Assembly: GCA_030740135.1 (NCBI GenBank)
Contig: JASLXW010000091.1
Span: 1 to 7,222 of the forward strand
Origin: Nitrospinota bacterium
Lineage (GTDB): Bacteria; UBA8248; JACPRG01
Direction of reading: 5' to 3'
Length of the DNA stretch: 7,222 bases
The notes below the pieces were generated by a model. That model was not told where the DNA came from. It searched no databases and worked only from the letters and a program-made list of their open reading frames with translations. Both the position numbers and the translations under genes were made by a program. Below are positions 1-5,569 of the stretch, one piece after another (the stretch's first letter is position 1; each line of letters begins with the position of its first letter).

Positions 1-241
1 AGCGGCGTCGCCGGTTGATGAAAAAATCAGTCGGCGGCCGGGATTCCTCAGATCCCTTGCATGCAGGGCCGGCCGTTTTGGAAGGTGATGTCAGGAAAAG
101 AGCGCCCCCGGGAGCGTCTACGGGGAGACAACGGATTACAACCATGCGAAACTGTTTCCGGTTCGGGATCACCTGAAGCTGATTTACGATCTGGAGGGGG
201 GGTCTGTTGAGCCCCGCCCCGCATTCCAAAGGAGGCCCGGT
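1..241. other. left-edge region without a confident gene
   Basis: No complete gene is supported here. A plus-strand frame entering from the left edge closes at TGA 16-18 and could be the tail of an upstream gene, but only five codons are visible. In the frame of the downstream DsbA-like gene, the stretch after the TGA at 86-88 is open up to the putative Sec codon. Around 116-200 it reads like protein (for example HAKLFPVRDHLKLIYDLEGG), yet it has no ATG, GTG or TTG start before the ribosome binding site at 228-235. It may be a decayed or frameshifted gene end. I found no convincing promoter for the downstream gene. Confidence 0.4.
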
Positions 242-856
242 TTGCCCGCACCCGCGCGCTTGACCTACATCCAGTGCGTCCACTGAGCCTGGTGCTTTCT
301 GGCGACCGGGCGGTTGCACGACCTGAAGAAAACCTATCGGGACCGGCTCGAGATCCGGTACAAGACCTTCCTCCTGGCCCCCACACCGGAAGCCCGATCG
401 CTCAGCAAGGAAGAGATCCTCGGCCATTGGTCCATGGTCAAGGAACACTCGGGGGGCGAGCGGGTCAACCCCGCGCTCATGGCGACCCGCGATTTCCCCT
501 ACCCCCACTCCATGCCCGGCGCGGTGGCCATCAAGGCGGCCGCGGCCCAGGGCCCGGAGGCCGAGGCCCGCTACGTCGAGCGCATCGAGGAGGCCCACCT
601 GGTGGACTGCCTCGACATCGCCGACGACGACGTCCTCATCGGCCTCGCCCGCGGCCTCGGGCTGGACCTCCCCCGGTTCGAGGACCTCTACCGGAACACC
701 GATTTGGAACAGGCCGTCCGGCGCGACCACCAGGAAGCCTCGGAACGGGGAATCCACTCCACCCCCACCGTCGTCCTGCCCGACGGCCGCCGCGCCGTGG
801 GCGCCCAGCCCAAAGAAGTTTACGAGACCATCGTCCAGGATCTTTTGGGGAGCTGA
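242..856 (+). CDS. selenocysteine-containing DsbA/FrnE-like thiol oxidoreductase
   Basis: This is a thioredoxin-fold dithiol oxidoreductase or isomerase of the DsbA/FrnE type, 204 residues if UGA is read as selenocysteine. The start is TTG 242, six bases after AAAGGAGG (228-235). A beta strand (LTYIQ) leads into C12-V-H-U15-A-W-C18, where U15 is TGA 284-286. In the family this is the C-x-x-C redox motif (typically CPWC), so UGA sits exactly on the first, nucleophilic cysteine. The helical insertion spans roughly residues 60-150. The conserved cis-proline loop is GIHSTP (T174-P175), followed by a strand and the C-terminal helix. Homology is continuous on both sides of the UGA, and a SECIS-like hairpin follows at 302-317. 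No signal peptide is visible, so it probably acts in the cytoplasm. A conventional call would begin at TTG 314 and lose the active site. The alternative is a pseudogene with a Cys-to-stop change. The next gene begins 87 bases on. Confidence covers the family plus the Sec reading. Confidence 0.8.
302..317 (+). promoter_or_regulatory. candidate bacterial SECIS hairpin
   Basis: GCGACC (302-307) pairs perfectly with GGTTGC (312-317), one pair being G-U, around the loop GGGC (308-311). The loop begins 21 bases after the TGA at 284-286 and has G in its first two positions. As I recall, bacterial SECIS elements have a small apical loop with a G near its start, about 16-37 bases after UGA, and this hairpin fits. 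Two further pairs are possible below the stem if A318 is bulged (G301-C319, U300-G320). It would recruit SelB with Sec-tRNA to the UGA. A competing helix (287-293 with 305-311) also exists, so the fold needs checking. Confidence 0.6.
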
Positions 857-862
857 TCCGCC

Positions 863-885
863 CGAATCCACCGATTCGTGGAATC
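863..885 (+). other. alternative hairpins between dsbA-like and DUF3179 genes
   Basis: CGAATC (863-868) can pair with GATTCG (873-878) around a CACC loop. The same GATTC (873-877) can instead pair with GAATC (881-885) around GTG. The two stems exclude each other. No T-run follows, so a standard intrinsic terminator is not supported. The element could be a weak terminator, an mRNA-stability structure or chance. Confidence 0.3.
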
Positions 886-943
886 AACCGGCCATTCCGA
901 GGTTATAGAGAGAAACGCCTCGTTCCTGCCTCGGGAGACCGGA

Positions 944-1960
944 ATGATGAGAGCTTTCACGACGCTGACGCTGGCGGCGGTCCTGGGCCTGGGCGTCGGG
1001 AGCGCCGGTCCGGGCGTTGAAACCGCCTTGGCCGCCGGCGAGAAGCCGCTCTTCCCCACCTGGGGGTGGAAAACGAACTTCAAGAAGCACTCGGTTTCTT
1101 ATGAGGAGATCTTCTCCGGAGGCCCGCCGAAGGACGGCATCCCCGCCGCCGACAAGCCGAAGTTTGTGTCCCAGGAATCGGCCGACAAGTGGGTCAAAGA
1201 CATCGAGCCCGTCGTCGTCGTCGAGCACCGGGGAAAGGCCAAGGCGTATCCCCTCCAGATCCTCACCTGGCACGAGATCGTCAACGACACGCTGAACGGC
1301 CTTCCGGTGACTGTGACCTTCTGTCCGCTCTGCAACGCGGCCATCGCCTTCGACCGCAGGCTGGACGGGCGCCTGCTCGATTTCGGCACGACCGGAAAGC
1401 TCCGATACAGCGACCTCGTCATGTACGACCGGCAGACGGAATCATGGTGGCAGCAGTTCACGGGCGCGGCCATCATCGGCGACCTCACCGGCAGGAAGCT
1501 GAAGATGGTCCCGGCGGCCCTCGTGGGGTACGGCCACTTCAGGAAGTCGTATCCGGGCGCGCCGGTCCTGTCCAAAGACACCGGCCACAGGCGGCCCTAC
1601 GGCCGGAATCCCTACGTCGGCTACGACAACATCAAGGGCGTCCCCTTCCTTTTCCGCGGACCGACGGACAAGCGCCTCCCGCCGATGGAGCGCGTCGTGG
1701 CGGTGACCCTCGGCGACCGTGACAAGGCCTACCCCTACTCGGTCCTGGCGAAACGGCGCGTCGTGAATGACCGGATCGGAAGCCGGGGCGTCGTCGTCTT
1801 CCACGCCGACGGCGCCGCCTCCGCCCTGGGCGGCCCGAAGATCGCTTCGGCGAGGGACATCGGCGCCACCGGGGTGTTCGACCCGAACCTGAACGGCAGG
1901 AAGCTGACGTTCCAACCGGACCCGAAGGGCATACGCGACGTACAGACCGGAAGCCGCTAG
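944..1960 (+). CDS. DUF3179 domain exported protein, interrupted by amber codon
   Basis: This is an exported protein of the DUF3179 family, whose function is unknown. I chose ATG 944 (or 947) because GGGAG at 933-937 precedes it and a signal peptide starts there: M-M-R, a hydrophobic run of about 15 residues, then ALAAG as a probable cleavage site. The mature part has the family's hallmarks: the region around KAYPLQILTWHEIVND, the cysteine motif TFCPLCN (C127, C130), and later ATGVFDPNLNGRKLTF. The frame stops at TAG 1958-1960 after residue 338 (VQTGSR). Beyond it the same frame continues as NVLGLAVDGPLKGKKL and ends SGVYLP with TGA 2084-2086, matching the usual C-terminus, where homologues normally read TGSRW. 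The TAG therefore most likely replaces a TGG Trp codon. The product is truncated by 41 residues unless the stop is suppressed, or the base is a sequencing error. Confidence 0.85.
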   Translation: MMRAFTTLTLAAVLGLGVGSAGPGVETALAAGEKPLFPTWGWKTNFKKHSVSYEEIFSGGPPKDGIPAADKPKFVSQESADKWVKDIEPVVVVEHRGKAKAYPLQILTWHEIVNDTLNGLPVTVTFCPLCNAAIAFDRRLDGRLLDFGTTGKLRYSDLVMYDRQTESWWQQFTGAAIIGDLTGRKLKMVPAALVGYGHFRKSYPGAPVLSKDTGHRRPYGRNPYVGYDNIKGVPFLFRGPTDKRLPPMERVVAVTLGDRDKAYPYSVLAKRRVVNDRIGSRGVVVFHADGAASALGGPKIASARDIGATGVFDPNLNGRKLTFQPDPKGIRDVQTGSR

Positions 1961-2086
1961 AACGTCCTCGGTCTTGCGGTGGACGGCCCCCTGAAGGGGA
2001 AGAAGCTGAAGCCGATCCTCCACGGCAACCACTTCGCCTTCTCGTGGTTCGCGTTCAAACCGAAAAGCGGCGTCTACCTGCCCTGA
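1961..2086 (+). pseudogene. detached C-terminal segment of the DUF3179 gene
   Basis: These 41 codons directly follow the amber codon in the same frame and end at TGA 2084-2086. They encode the conserved DUF3179 tail: a glycine-rich LGLAVDGPLKGKKL segment, then an aromatic stretch HFAFSWFAFKPKSGVY similar to the family's W-F-A-x-x-x-F-x-P ending. There is no start codon or ribosome binding site of its own, so it is translated only if the TAG is read through. The intact frame would be 944-2086, 380 residues. Confidence 0.75.
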
Positions 2087-2115
2087 AACCATTCCGTCGG
2101 CGAAAGCGGACGGCC

Positions 2116-2131
2116 CCGGGCGGCGGCCCGG
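2116..2131. terminator. GC hairpin between convergent genes
   Basis: CCGGGC (2116-2121) and GCCCGG (2126-2131) form a perfect 6-bp stem around GGCG. It lies in the 46-base gap between the convergent stop codons at 2084-2086 (plus) and 2133-2135 (minus), so it could stop transcription from both sides. No T-run is present on either side, which weakens the call. Confidence 0.35.
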
Positions 2132-2132
2132 C

Positions 2133-2390
2133 TCAGCCACGCCGCGCCGGAACCCGGAACGCCAGGACGTGGCTCACCAGCAATGCGGGCGCGATGACCG
2201 TGGGAAGGAAATACGCGGGTCCCATTTGTGCGATCACTCCCAGGCGCGTTCCCTGAAACACCGCGTAGAGCAAGTCCAGCGTTCCCTCGATGTTGAACGC
2301 CCAAACGAGGGGAATCGCAAGGACAGAACCGGCCCGTAAGAGACCCAGGGCGATGAGCGCGGGGATCGCCGCGGCCGGTCGGCCCCTCAA
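2133..2390 (-). CDS. small integral membrane protein, probably N-terminally truncated
   Basis: This is an 85-residue hydrophobic protein of unknown function. The apparent start is TTG 2390-2388, whose TTGA overlaps the stop codon of the HtrA gene (TGA 2389-2387), so translation would depend on coupling; the upstream bases are pyrimidine-rich and offer no Shine-Dalgarno. A hydrophobic segment runs from about residue 6 to 30, then comes the polar-aromatic motif FNIEGTLDLLYAVFQGTR, then a second span around AYFLPTVIAPALLVSHVLAF and a basic tail. From memory, the WAFN-x-x-GTLDLLYA and AYF-x-PT motifs belong to uncharacterised membrane proteins of about 140-150 residues with more spans in front. 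The visible protein would be their C-terminal half, suggesting truncation or a deletion at the HtrA junction. It could also be a functional short version. Confidence 0.6.
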   Translation of the reverse strand: MRGRPAAAIPALIALGLLRAGSVLAIPLVWAFNIEGTLDLLYAVFQGTRLGVIAQMGPAYFLPTVIAPALLVSHVLAFRVPARRG

Positions 2391-3919
2391 GAGGAGGGGG
2401 GGGATTTTCGGGACTGCAGGGCCGGCCGCGGAGCGATTTCCAGGAGCAGGAATATCCGCTGGTCTCCGCGCTGAATGAGGAGGAGGGTCTTCTCGCCTTT
2501 CAATCCGCGAAGAATTTCCCGAAATCCCTTTTCGGACCGGACGGCCTGCAGACCGATGGAGCGGACGATGTCTCCGCGTCTCACGCCGGCCCGGTCCGCG
2601 GCGCTTCCGGGGTCCACGGCGGCGACGATCAAGCCGGCCGGGTCTTCGAGCCCCAGCCGGGACGCCATGGAGGACGAGAGCGGGCGAAGGTCCAATCCAA
2701 AGGGCGGGTGCGCCGGCCTGGCCGGTTTCGACGGACCGATCTTGGAGGCCGTCCGGGATTCCCGCAGCTCCCGGACCATCACCTGAATCACCAGGCTCTC
2801 TCCGCCGCGAAAGACCTGAAGGGTCGTGTGTGCGCCGATCCCCGCCCGAGCCAAGGCCCTTCCGAAATCCTGACTCCCCCGCAGGCGCAGACCGCCCAGG
2901 GACAGAATCACATCACCGGCCCGGAGGCCCGCCCGGCCGGCCGGGCCTCCCTCCCGGACGCGGGCGATCAGCCCCCCCCCCGCCCGGGGGAGTTTGAAGT
3001 AGCGCGCCAGGTCCGGGTCCAACTCCTGAATCGAGACGCCGATCCAACCCCGCCGGACCCTGCCGTGCGCGCGAAGGTCGGGGAGCAGGCGCTTCACCAG
3101 ATTGATGGGAATGACGAAGCCGATCCCGGGCGCGCCCGAGACAACGGCCGTGTTCACGCCGATGACCTCTCCCCGAAGGTTCATGAGCGGTCCGCCGCTG
3201 TTGCCCCTGTGGATGGGGGCGTCCGTCTGGAGGTACCCGCTGAAAATCGCGCCCTCCAGCGCCCTCCCCTTCGCGCTCAGGATTCCGGCCGTCACGGTCT
3301 CCTCCAGGCCGAAGGGGTTTCCGATCGCCAGGACCCATTCGCCCACGCGGGCCCCGGCGGAATCACCGAGCCGCGCGCCCGGCAGCGGTCTTTCCGGGCG
3401 AATCCGCAGGAGGGCCAAGTCCGTCAGGGGGTCCGCGCCGACCAGGCTCGCCTCCCGCCACTCGCCTCCGTAGAGCCTGACCCGGATCTCGGCGGCGCCC
3501 TCGACGACGTGGTGGTTCGTCAAGATCTCTCCCCGGGCGCCGATGAGGAAGCCCGTCCCGGACCCCCCGGAAGGGGGATTTTCGGCCGCCGCCGTCTCGT
3601 CCGGCCCCGCCCCGCCCGGATTTTCAAACATCCGGTCGAAGAACTCTTTCAGGTCCGTTGACAGCCCGCCCGTCGGCCCGCCCCTTCTCGCCCGGACGCC
3701 CGGGATTCGGGCGTTGACGTGCACCACCGAGGGCCTGAGCCTGTTGGCCAACCCGGCGAAATCGGGCGGGGACGCCCGCCGCGCCCATCCTTCCGCGGGA
3801 GGGGAGCCTTTGCTCGCGCGCGTCGGCGAGAGAGGCGACGCGGCGCATGACCCGAGCATCCAGCCCGCAAGCGCGAACGCCGCCCACCGGACGGCGTTAG
3901 ACGCCGGTCGATTCGGCAT
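2387..3919 (-). CDS. lipoprotein HtrA/DegP-like serine protease with two PDZ domains
   Basis: This is a trypsin-like periplasmic quality-control protease of the HtrA (DegP/DegQ, S1C) family, 510 residues. The start is ATG 3919, chosen over an upstream in-frame ATG because AGGGAGG (3935-3929) sits nine bases before it and the product then opens with a lipoprotein signal: R11, a hydrophobic run, and lipobox L-G-S-C with C25 as the lipidated residue. The protease domain covers about residues 55-275 with an intact triad: H137 in TNHHVV, D167 in DPLTDLALL and S241 in GNSGGPL. PDZ1 lies at about 285-375 (start RRGWIGV) and PDZ2 at about 415-495 (FGLDLRPLS, GSAADRAGVRRGD). A serine/alanine/proline-rich linker follows the lipid anchor, and a charged glycine-rich loop (about 76-120) precedes the GGSGTGF strand. 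Membrane tethering by lipid rather than by a transmembrane helix is less usual for the family. The stop overlaps the start of the small membrane protein downstream. Exact substrate and ortholog (DegP, DegQ or DegS) cannot be told. Confidence 0.95.
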   Translation of the reverse strand: MPNRPASNAVRWAAFALAGWMLGSCAASPLSPTRASKGSPPAEGWARRASPPDFAGLANRLRPSVVHVNARIPGVRARRGGPTGGLSTDLKEFFDRMFENPGGAGPDETAAAENPPSGGSGTGFLIGARGEILTNHHVVEGAAEIRVRLYGGEWREASLVGADPLTDLALLRIRPERPLPGARLGDSAGARVGEWVLAIGNPFGLEETVTAGILSAKGRALEGAIFSGYLQTDAPIHRGNSGGPLMNLRGEVIGVNTAVVSGAPGIGFVIPINLVKRLLPDLRAHGRVRRGWIGVSIQELDPDLARYFKLPRAGGGLIARVREGGPAGRAGLRAGDVILSLGGLRLRGSQDFGRALARAGIGAHTTLQVFRGGESLVIQVMVRELRESRTASKIGPSKPARPAHPPFGLDLRPLSSSMASRLGLEDPAGLIVAAVDPGSAADRAGVRRGDIVRSIGLQAVRSEKGFREILRGLKGEKTLLLIQRGDQRIFLLLEIAPRPALQSRKSPPSS

Positions 3920-4015
3920 CACCGAGAACCTCCCTCTTCGCCGCAGGCGCTCCGCCTTCAGCCGGGGATGCGGATCGTCCGCCGGACCCCGCACCGGCCA
4001 TCCCGCCCCCGGCCC

Positions 4016-4054
4016 AAAAGGAAAAGCCCGGGGGCGCCTGCGGGCCCTCGGGCT
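4016..4054 (-). terminator. intrinsic terminator of the ferredoxin gene
   Basis: Read on the minus strand, AGCCCG (4054-4049) pairs with CGGGCT (4030-4025). After one A-C mismatch the helix continues with GGG against CCC around a loop of about ten bases. The stem is followed by TTTTCCTTTT (4025-4016). It lies 67 bases after the ferredoxin stop and about 97 before the HtrA start, so the HtrA gene should be transcribed mostly from its own promoter. I could not identify that promoter. Confidence 0.8.
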
Positions 4055-4120
4055 TGCGTTGAACCCTCGAAACATCCCCACGCGGATGCTTCATCCCATC
4101 GCGGCCGGGCCGCAACGGAA

Positions 4121-4576
4121 TCAGGTGAAGTGGCCGAGCACGAATTCCAGCTTCGTCTTCCCCTCCGGAAGGGGAACGACAATCGCCTCTTTGTCGCAGA
4201 ACGCTTCGCACAGTTGGCAACCTACACACTCCTTCTCGTGCACCCTGGCCACCGCCTGGACGTCTTCCCAGTCCTCGGCGTCTTCGAGGCTGATGCAATC
4301 GAACGGACAGATCTCGACACAGTAGTTGCAACCGTTGCACAACTCCTCGATCACAACCGCCTTGGGCATCTCTTTGGGCCGGATTCGGGGGATGACCTTC
4401 CCGTTTTCGTCCAGGATGCACTCCACCGGGCAATGGCGGCCGCAGACATCGCAGTCGATGCACAAACCCGGGTCGATGACGTACAATTGGTCCCGTCGGC
4501 CGGAAATCGCGTCCGTCGGGCACTTGATCTCACAGATGCTGCAACCGATACACGTATCCGCGATGAAGTGAGCCAT
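4121..4576 (-). CDS. four-cluster [4Fe-4S] polyferredoxin
   Basis: This is a 151-residue cytoplasmic electron-transfer protein made of two bacterial 2[4Fe-4S] ferredoxin domains in tandem. ATG 4576 was preferred over an in-frame ATG at 4630: the latter lies within the promoter-proximal leader, and ferredoxins typically begin M-A-x-x-I just before the first motif. GGAAGG (4587-4582) precedes it. All sixteen ligands are present as four C-x2-C-x2-C-x3-C motifs: C9/12/15/19, C39/42/45/49, C80/83/86/90 and C117/120/123/127. The first three end in C-P as usual; the fourth has C127-D. A linker of about 25 residues (about 54-79) separates the domains. C53 and C94 are extra cysteines. The gene stands alone with its own promoter and terminator, so its redox partner is not indicated by neighbours. 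Low-potential roles such as serving an oxidoreductase or a radical-SAM enzyme are guesses. Confidence 0.95.
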   Translation of the reverse strand: MAHFIADTCIGCSICEIKCPTDAISGRRDQLYVIDPGLCIDCDVCGRHCPVECILDENGKVIPRIRPKEMPKAVVIEELCNGCNYCVEICPFDCISLEDAEDWEDVQAVARVHEKECVGCQLCEAFCDKEAIVVPLPEGKTKLEFVLGHFT

Positions 4577-4650
4577 TTGAACCTTCCGATTTTTCGCGCG
4601 TGGTTCGGGCGTAGGCGCTCCACACCGCACCTTTAACCCCCATTGATTCG

Positions 4651-4679
4651 AGTATAGGAAGGGGCGGCTGGGCTGTCAA
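4651..4679 (-). promoter_or_regulatory. sigma70-type promoter of the ferredoxin gene
   Basis: On the minus strand TTGACA (4679-4674) is followed, after exactly 17 bases, by TATACT (4656-4651). This is a near-consensus housekeeping promoter. Transcription would start near 4644, giving a leader of about 68 bases before ATG 4576. It predicts strong constitutive ferredoxin expression. It faces away from the plus-strand promoter at 4693-4722. Confidence 0.85.
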
Positions 4680-4692
4680 CGCGGATTTCGAC

Positions 4693-4722
4693 TTGACCCG
4701 CTCCCGTCCGCCGGTCCATATT
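4693..4722 (+). promoter_or_regulatory. sigma70-type promoter of the small membrane protein operon
   Basis: TTGACC (4693-4698) and CATATT (4717-4722) are separated by 18 bases. The predicted start near 4729 leaves about 26 bases before ATG 4755, including GGAGGA at 4739-4744. Match to consensus is moderate. The divergent ferredoxin promoter lies 14 bases away, so a shared regulator could act on both, though I see no clear operator. Confidence 0.55.
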
Positions 4723-4754
4723 GAAAGGGTCTTATCACGGAGGAATGAGACAAG

Positions 4755-4922
4755 ATGGAACAATTTCTGGAAATCTTCCTGAAGCCGGATAACATCCCGA
4801 TTTCCGGCATGTTGCTGATCGTGATCTTCACGGTTTGGCTCTCCCTCAAACAGGCCTTCGCGAACGACAGGCTCATCAAGGAAGGCAAGAAAGACAAAAT
4901 CTACGACGACATGATGAAATAG
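4755..4922 (+). CDS. 55-residue single-span membrane protein
   Basis: This is a small protein of unknown function, too short for many gene callers. ATG 4755 follows GGAGGA (4739-4744) by ten bases, and the stop is TAG 4920-4922. The N-terminal 17 residues (MEQFLEIFLKPDNIPIS) are amphipathic. A single transmembrane helix spans about residues 18-35 (GMLLIVIFTVWLSLKQAF). A charged tail rich in Lys, Asp and Glu (NDRLIKEGKKDKIYDDMM) follows and should face the cytoplasm. The clean amphipathic-span-charged layout, its own promoter and good ribosome binding site support a real gene. Such miniproteins often accompany membrane respiratory complexes, but no partner subunit is visible here. An ATG at 4745 opens only a 15-codon frame and is rejected as the start. 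The Mrr-like gene starts 101 bases downstream, probably in the same transcript. Confidence 0.8.
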   Translation: MEQFLEIFLKPDNIPISGMLLIVIFTVWLSLKQAFANDRLIKEGKKDKIYDDMMK

Positions 4923-5023
4923 GGAAAAACTTCCGCTCCGGCGTCATCCCCGCTCTCGAGACGCACCCAAACTGTCCATCCGGAACCGGGCCGCTGTATC
5001 GGAACCGGCGGCGGAAAGCGCCC

Positions 5024-5569
5024 ATGCTCGTCATCATCGCAGTCTCCACGATTCTCGGTTTCATCCTGATCTTTCTGCTGAAGCGCTCCTCCACACCCAT
5101 CGCGATGGAAGAGGCCTATTACCGGCAGGACGCCCCCGGGACGGCGGCTTTGGGAGAGATGGTTCCGGAAGAGTTCAAGGAAATTTGCGTGGACCTCGTG
5201 GAGGCCGTGGGGCTGCGGGTCCAATCGGTCGAGTCTGAAGAGCCGGGCGTCATCGACATCACGGCGTTCTACGACCACCCCGTCCTGGGCGGGACCTACC
5301 TGGTCAACGGCCTTCTGTCCCCCACGGACCAAGTCGTGGACTCGGCCCCGGTCATCGGCCTCAGCAGCGCCGTCCACCAGGAGCGGGCCATGAAAGGGAT
5401 CTTCATCACCACCGGGTTCTTCTCGCAGGAGGTGGACAAGATTGCGGAAGGGGCGCCCGTTGAATTGATCAACAGGGATCGCCTCGCCGAACTCCTGGAA
5501 GAGTATGGAATCGCAAGAATGGAAAAACGGCTAAGCGAGCAGAATCCAGGAGAACACCGCGAGGAGTAA
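5024..5569 (+). CDS. membrane-anchored Mrr-like (restriction endonuclease fold) protein
   Basis: This 181-residue protein opens with one transmembrane helix (about residues 2-20, MLVIIAVSTILGFILIFLLK), followed by a soluble domain. ATG 5024 was chosen because the helix then sits at the N-terminus and GGAAAG (5013-5018) precedes it; the frame is open further upstream but reads as low-complexity basic sequence there. The soluble domain resembles the Mrr_cat group of the PD-(D/E)xK fold: a helix with FKEICVDLVEAVGL, D78 in VIDIT, strand GGTYLVNGLLSP, helix QERAMKG, strand IFITTGFFS, then EGAPVELINRDRLAELLEEYGI. Active Mrr enzymes carry a Q/E-x-K motif in the strand after the catalytic Asp; here that place reads N95-G96-L97, so nuclease activity is doubtful. 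A membrane-tethered, possibly inactive fold suggests a binding or scaffolding role, which is inference. The last 39 bases overlap an antisense small gene. Confidence 0.8.
   Translation: MLVIIAVSTILGFILIFLLKRSSTPIAMEEAYYRQDAPGTAALGEMVPEEFKEICVDLVEAVGLRVQSVESEEPGVIDITAFYDHPVLGGTYLVNGLLSPTDQVVDSAPVIGLSSAVHQERAMKGIFITTGFFSQEVDKIAEGAPVELINRDRLAELLEEYGIARMEKRLSEQNPGEHREE

Noticed and set aside
314..856. DsbA-like gene starting at TTG 314
   Set aside because: This start lacks a ribosome binding site, lies in the middle of the SECIS-like stem and removes the redox motif; the frame clearly continues through the UGA to TTG 242 with AAAGGAGG.
878..943. Upstream GTG start for the DUF3179 protein
   Set aside because: It would put 22 polar residues ahead of an obvious signal peptide, and the Shine-Dalgarno fits ATG 944 instead.
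274..1020. Long plus-strand frame overlapping the DsbA-like gene
   Set aside because: It is an Arg/Pro/Gly-rich shadow frame typical of GC-rich DNA and overlaps two genes with clear homology.
1958..1960. Pyrrolysine at the amber codon
   Set aside because: The family has Trp here, one base change from TAG, and nothing in the window suggests pyrrolysine machinery.
2708..3661. Long plus-strand frame across the HtrA gene
   Set aside because: It is antisense to an intact protease with all catalytic motifs and shows only low-complexity composition.
3897..4523. Minus-strand frame overlapping the ferredoxin
   Set aside because: It is a frame-shifted shadow of the ferredoxin, whose sixteen cysteine ligands fix the true frame.
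4835..5023. N-terminal extension of the Mrr-like protein
   Set aside because: It overlaps the 55-residue gene in another frame, reads as basic low-complexity sequence and would bury the transmembrane helix.
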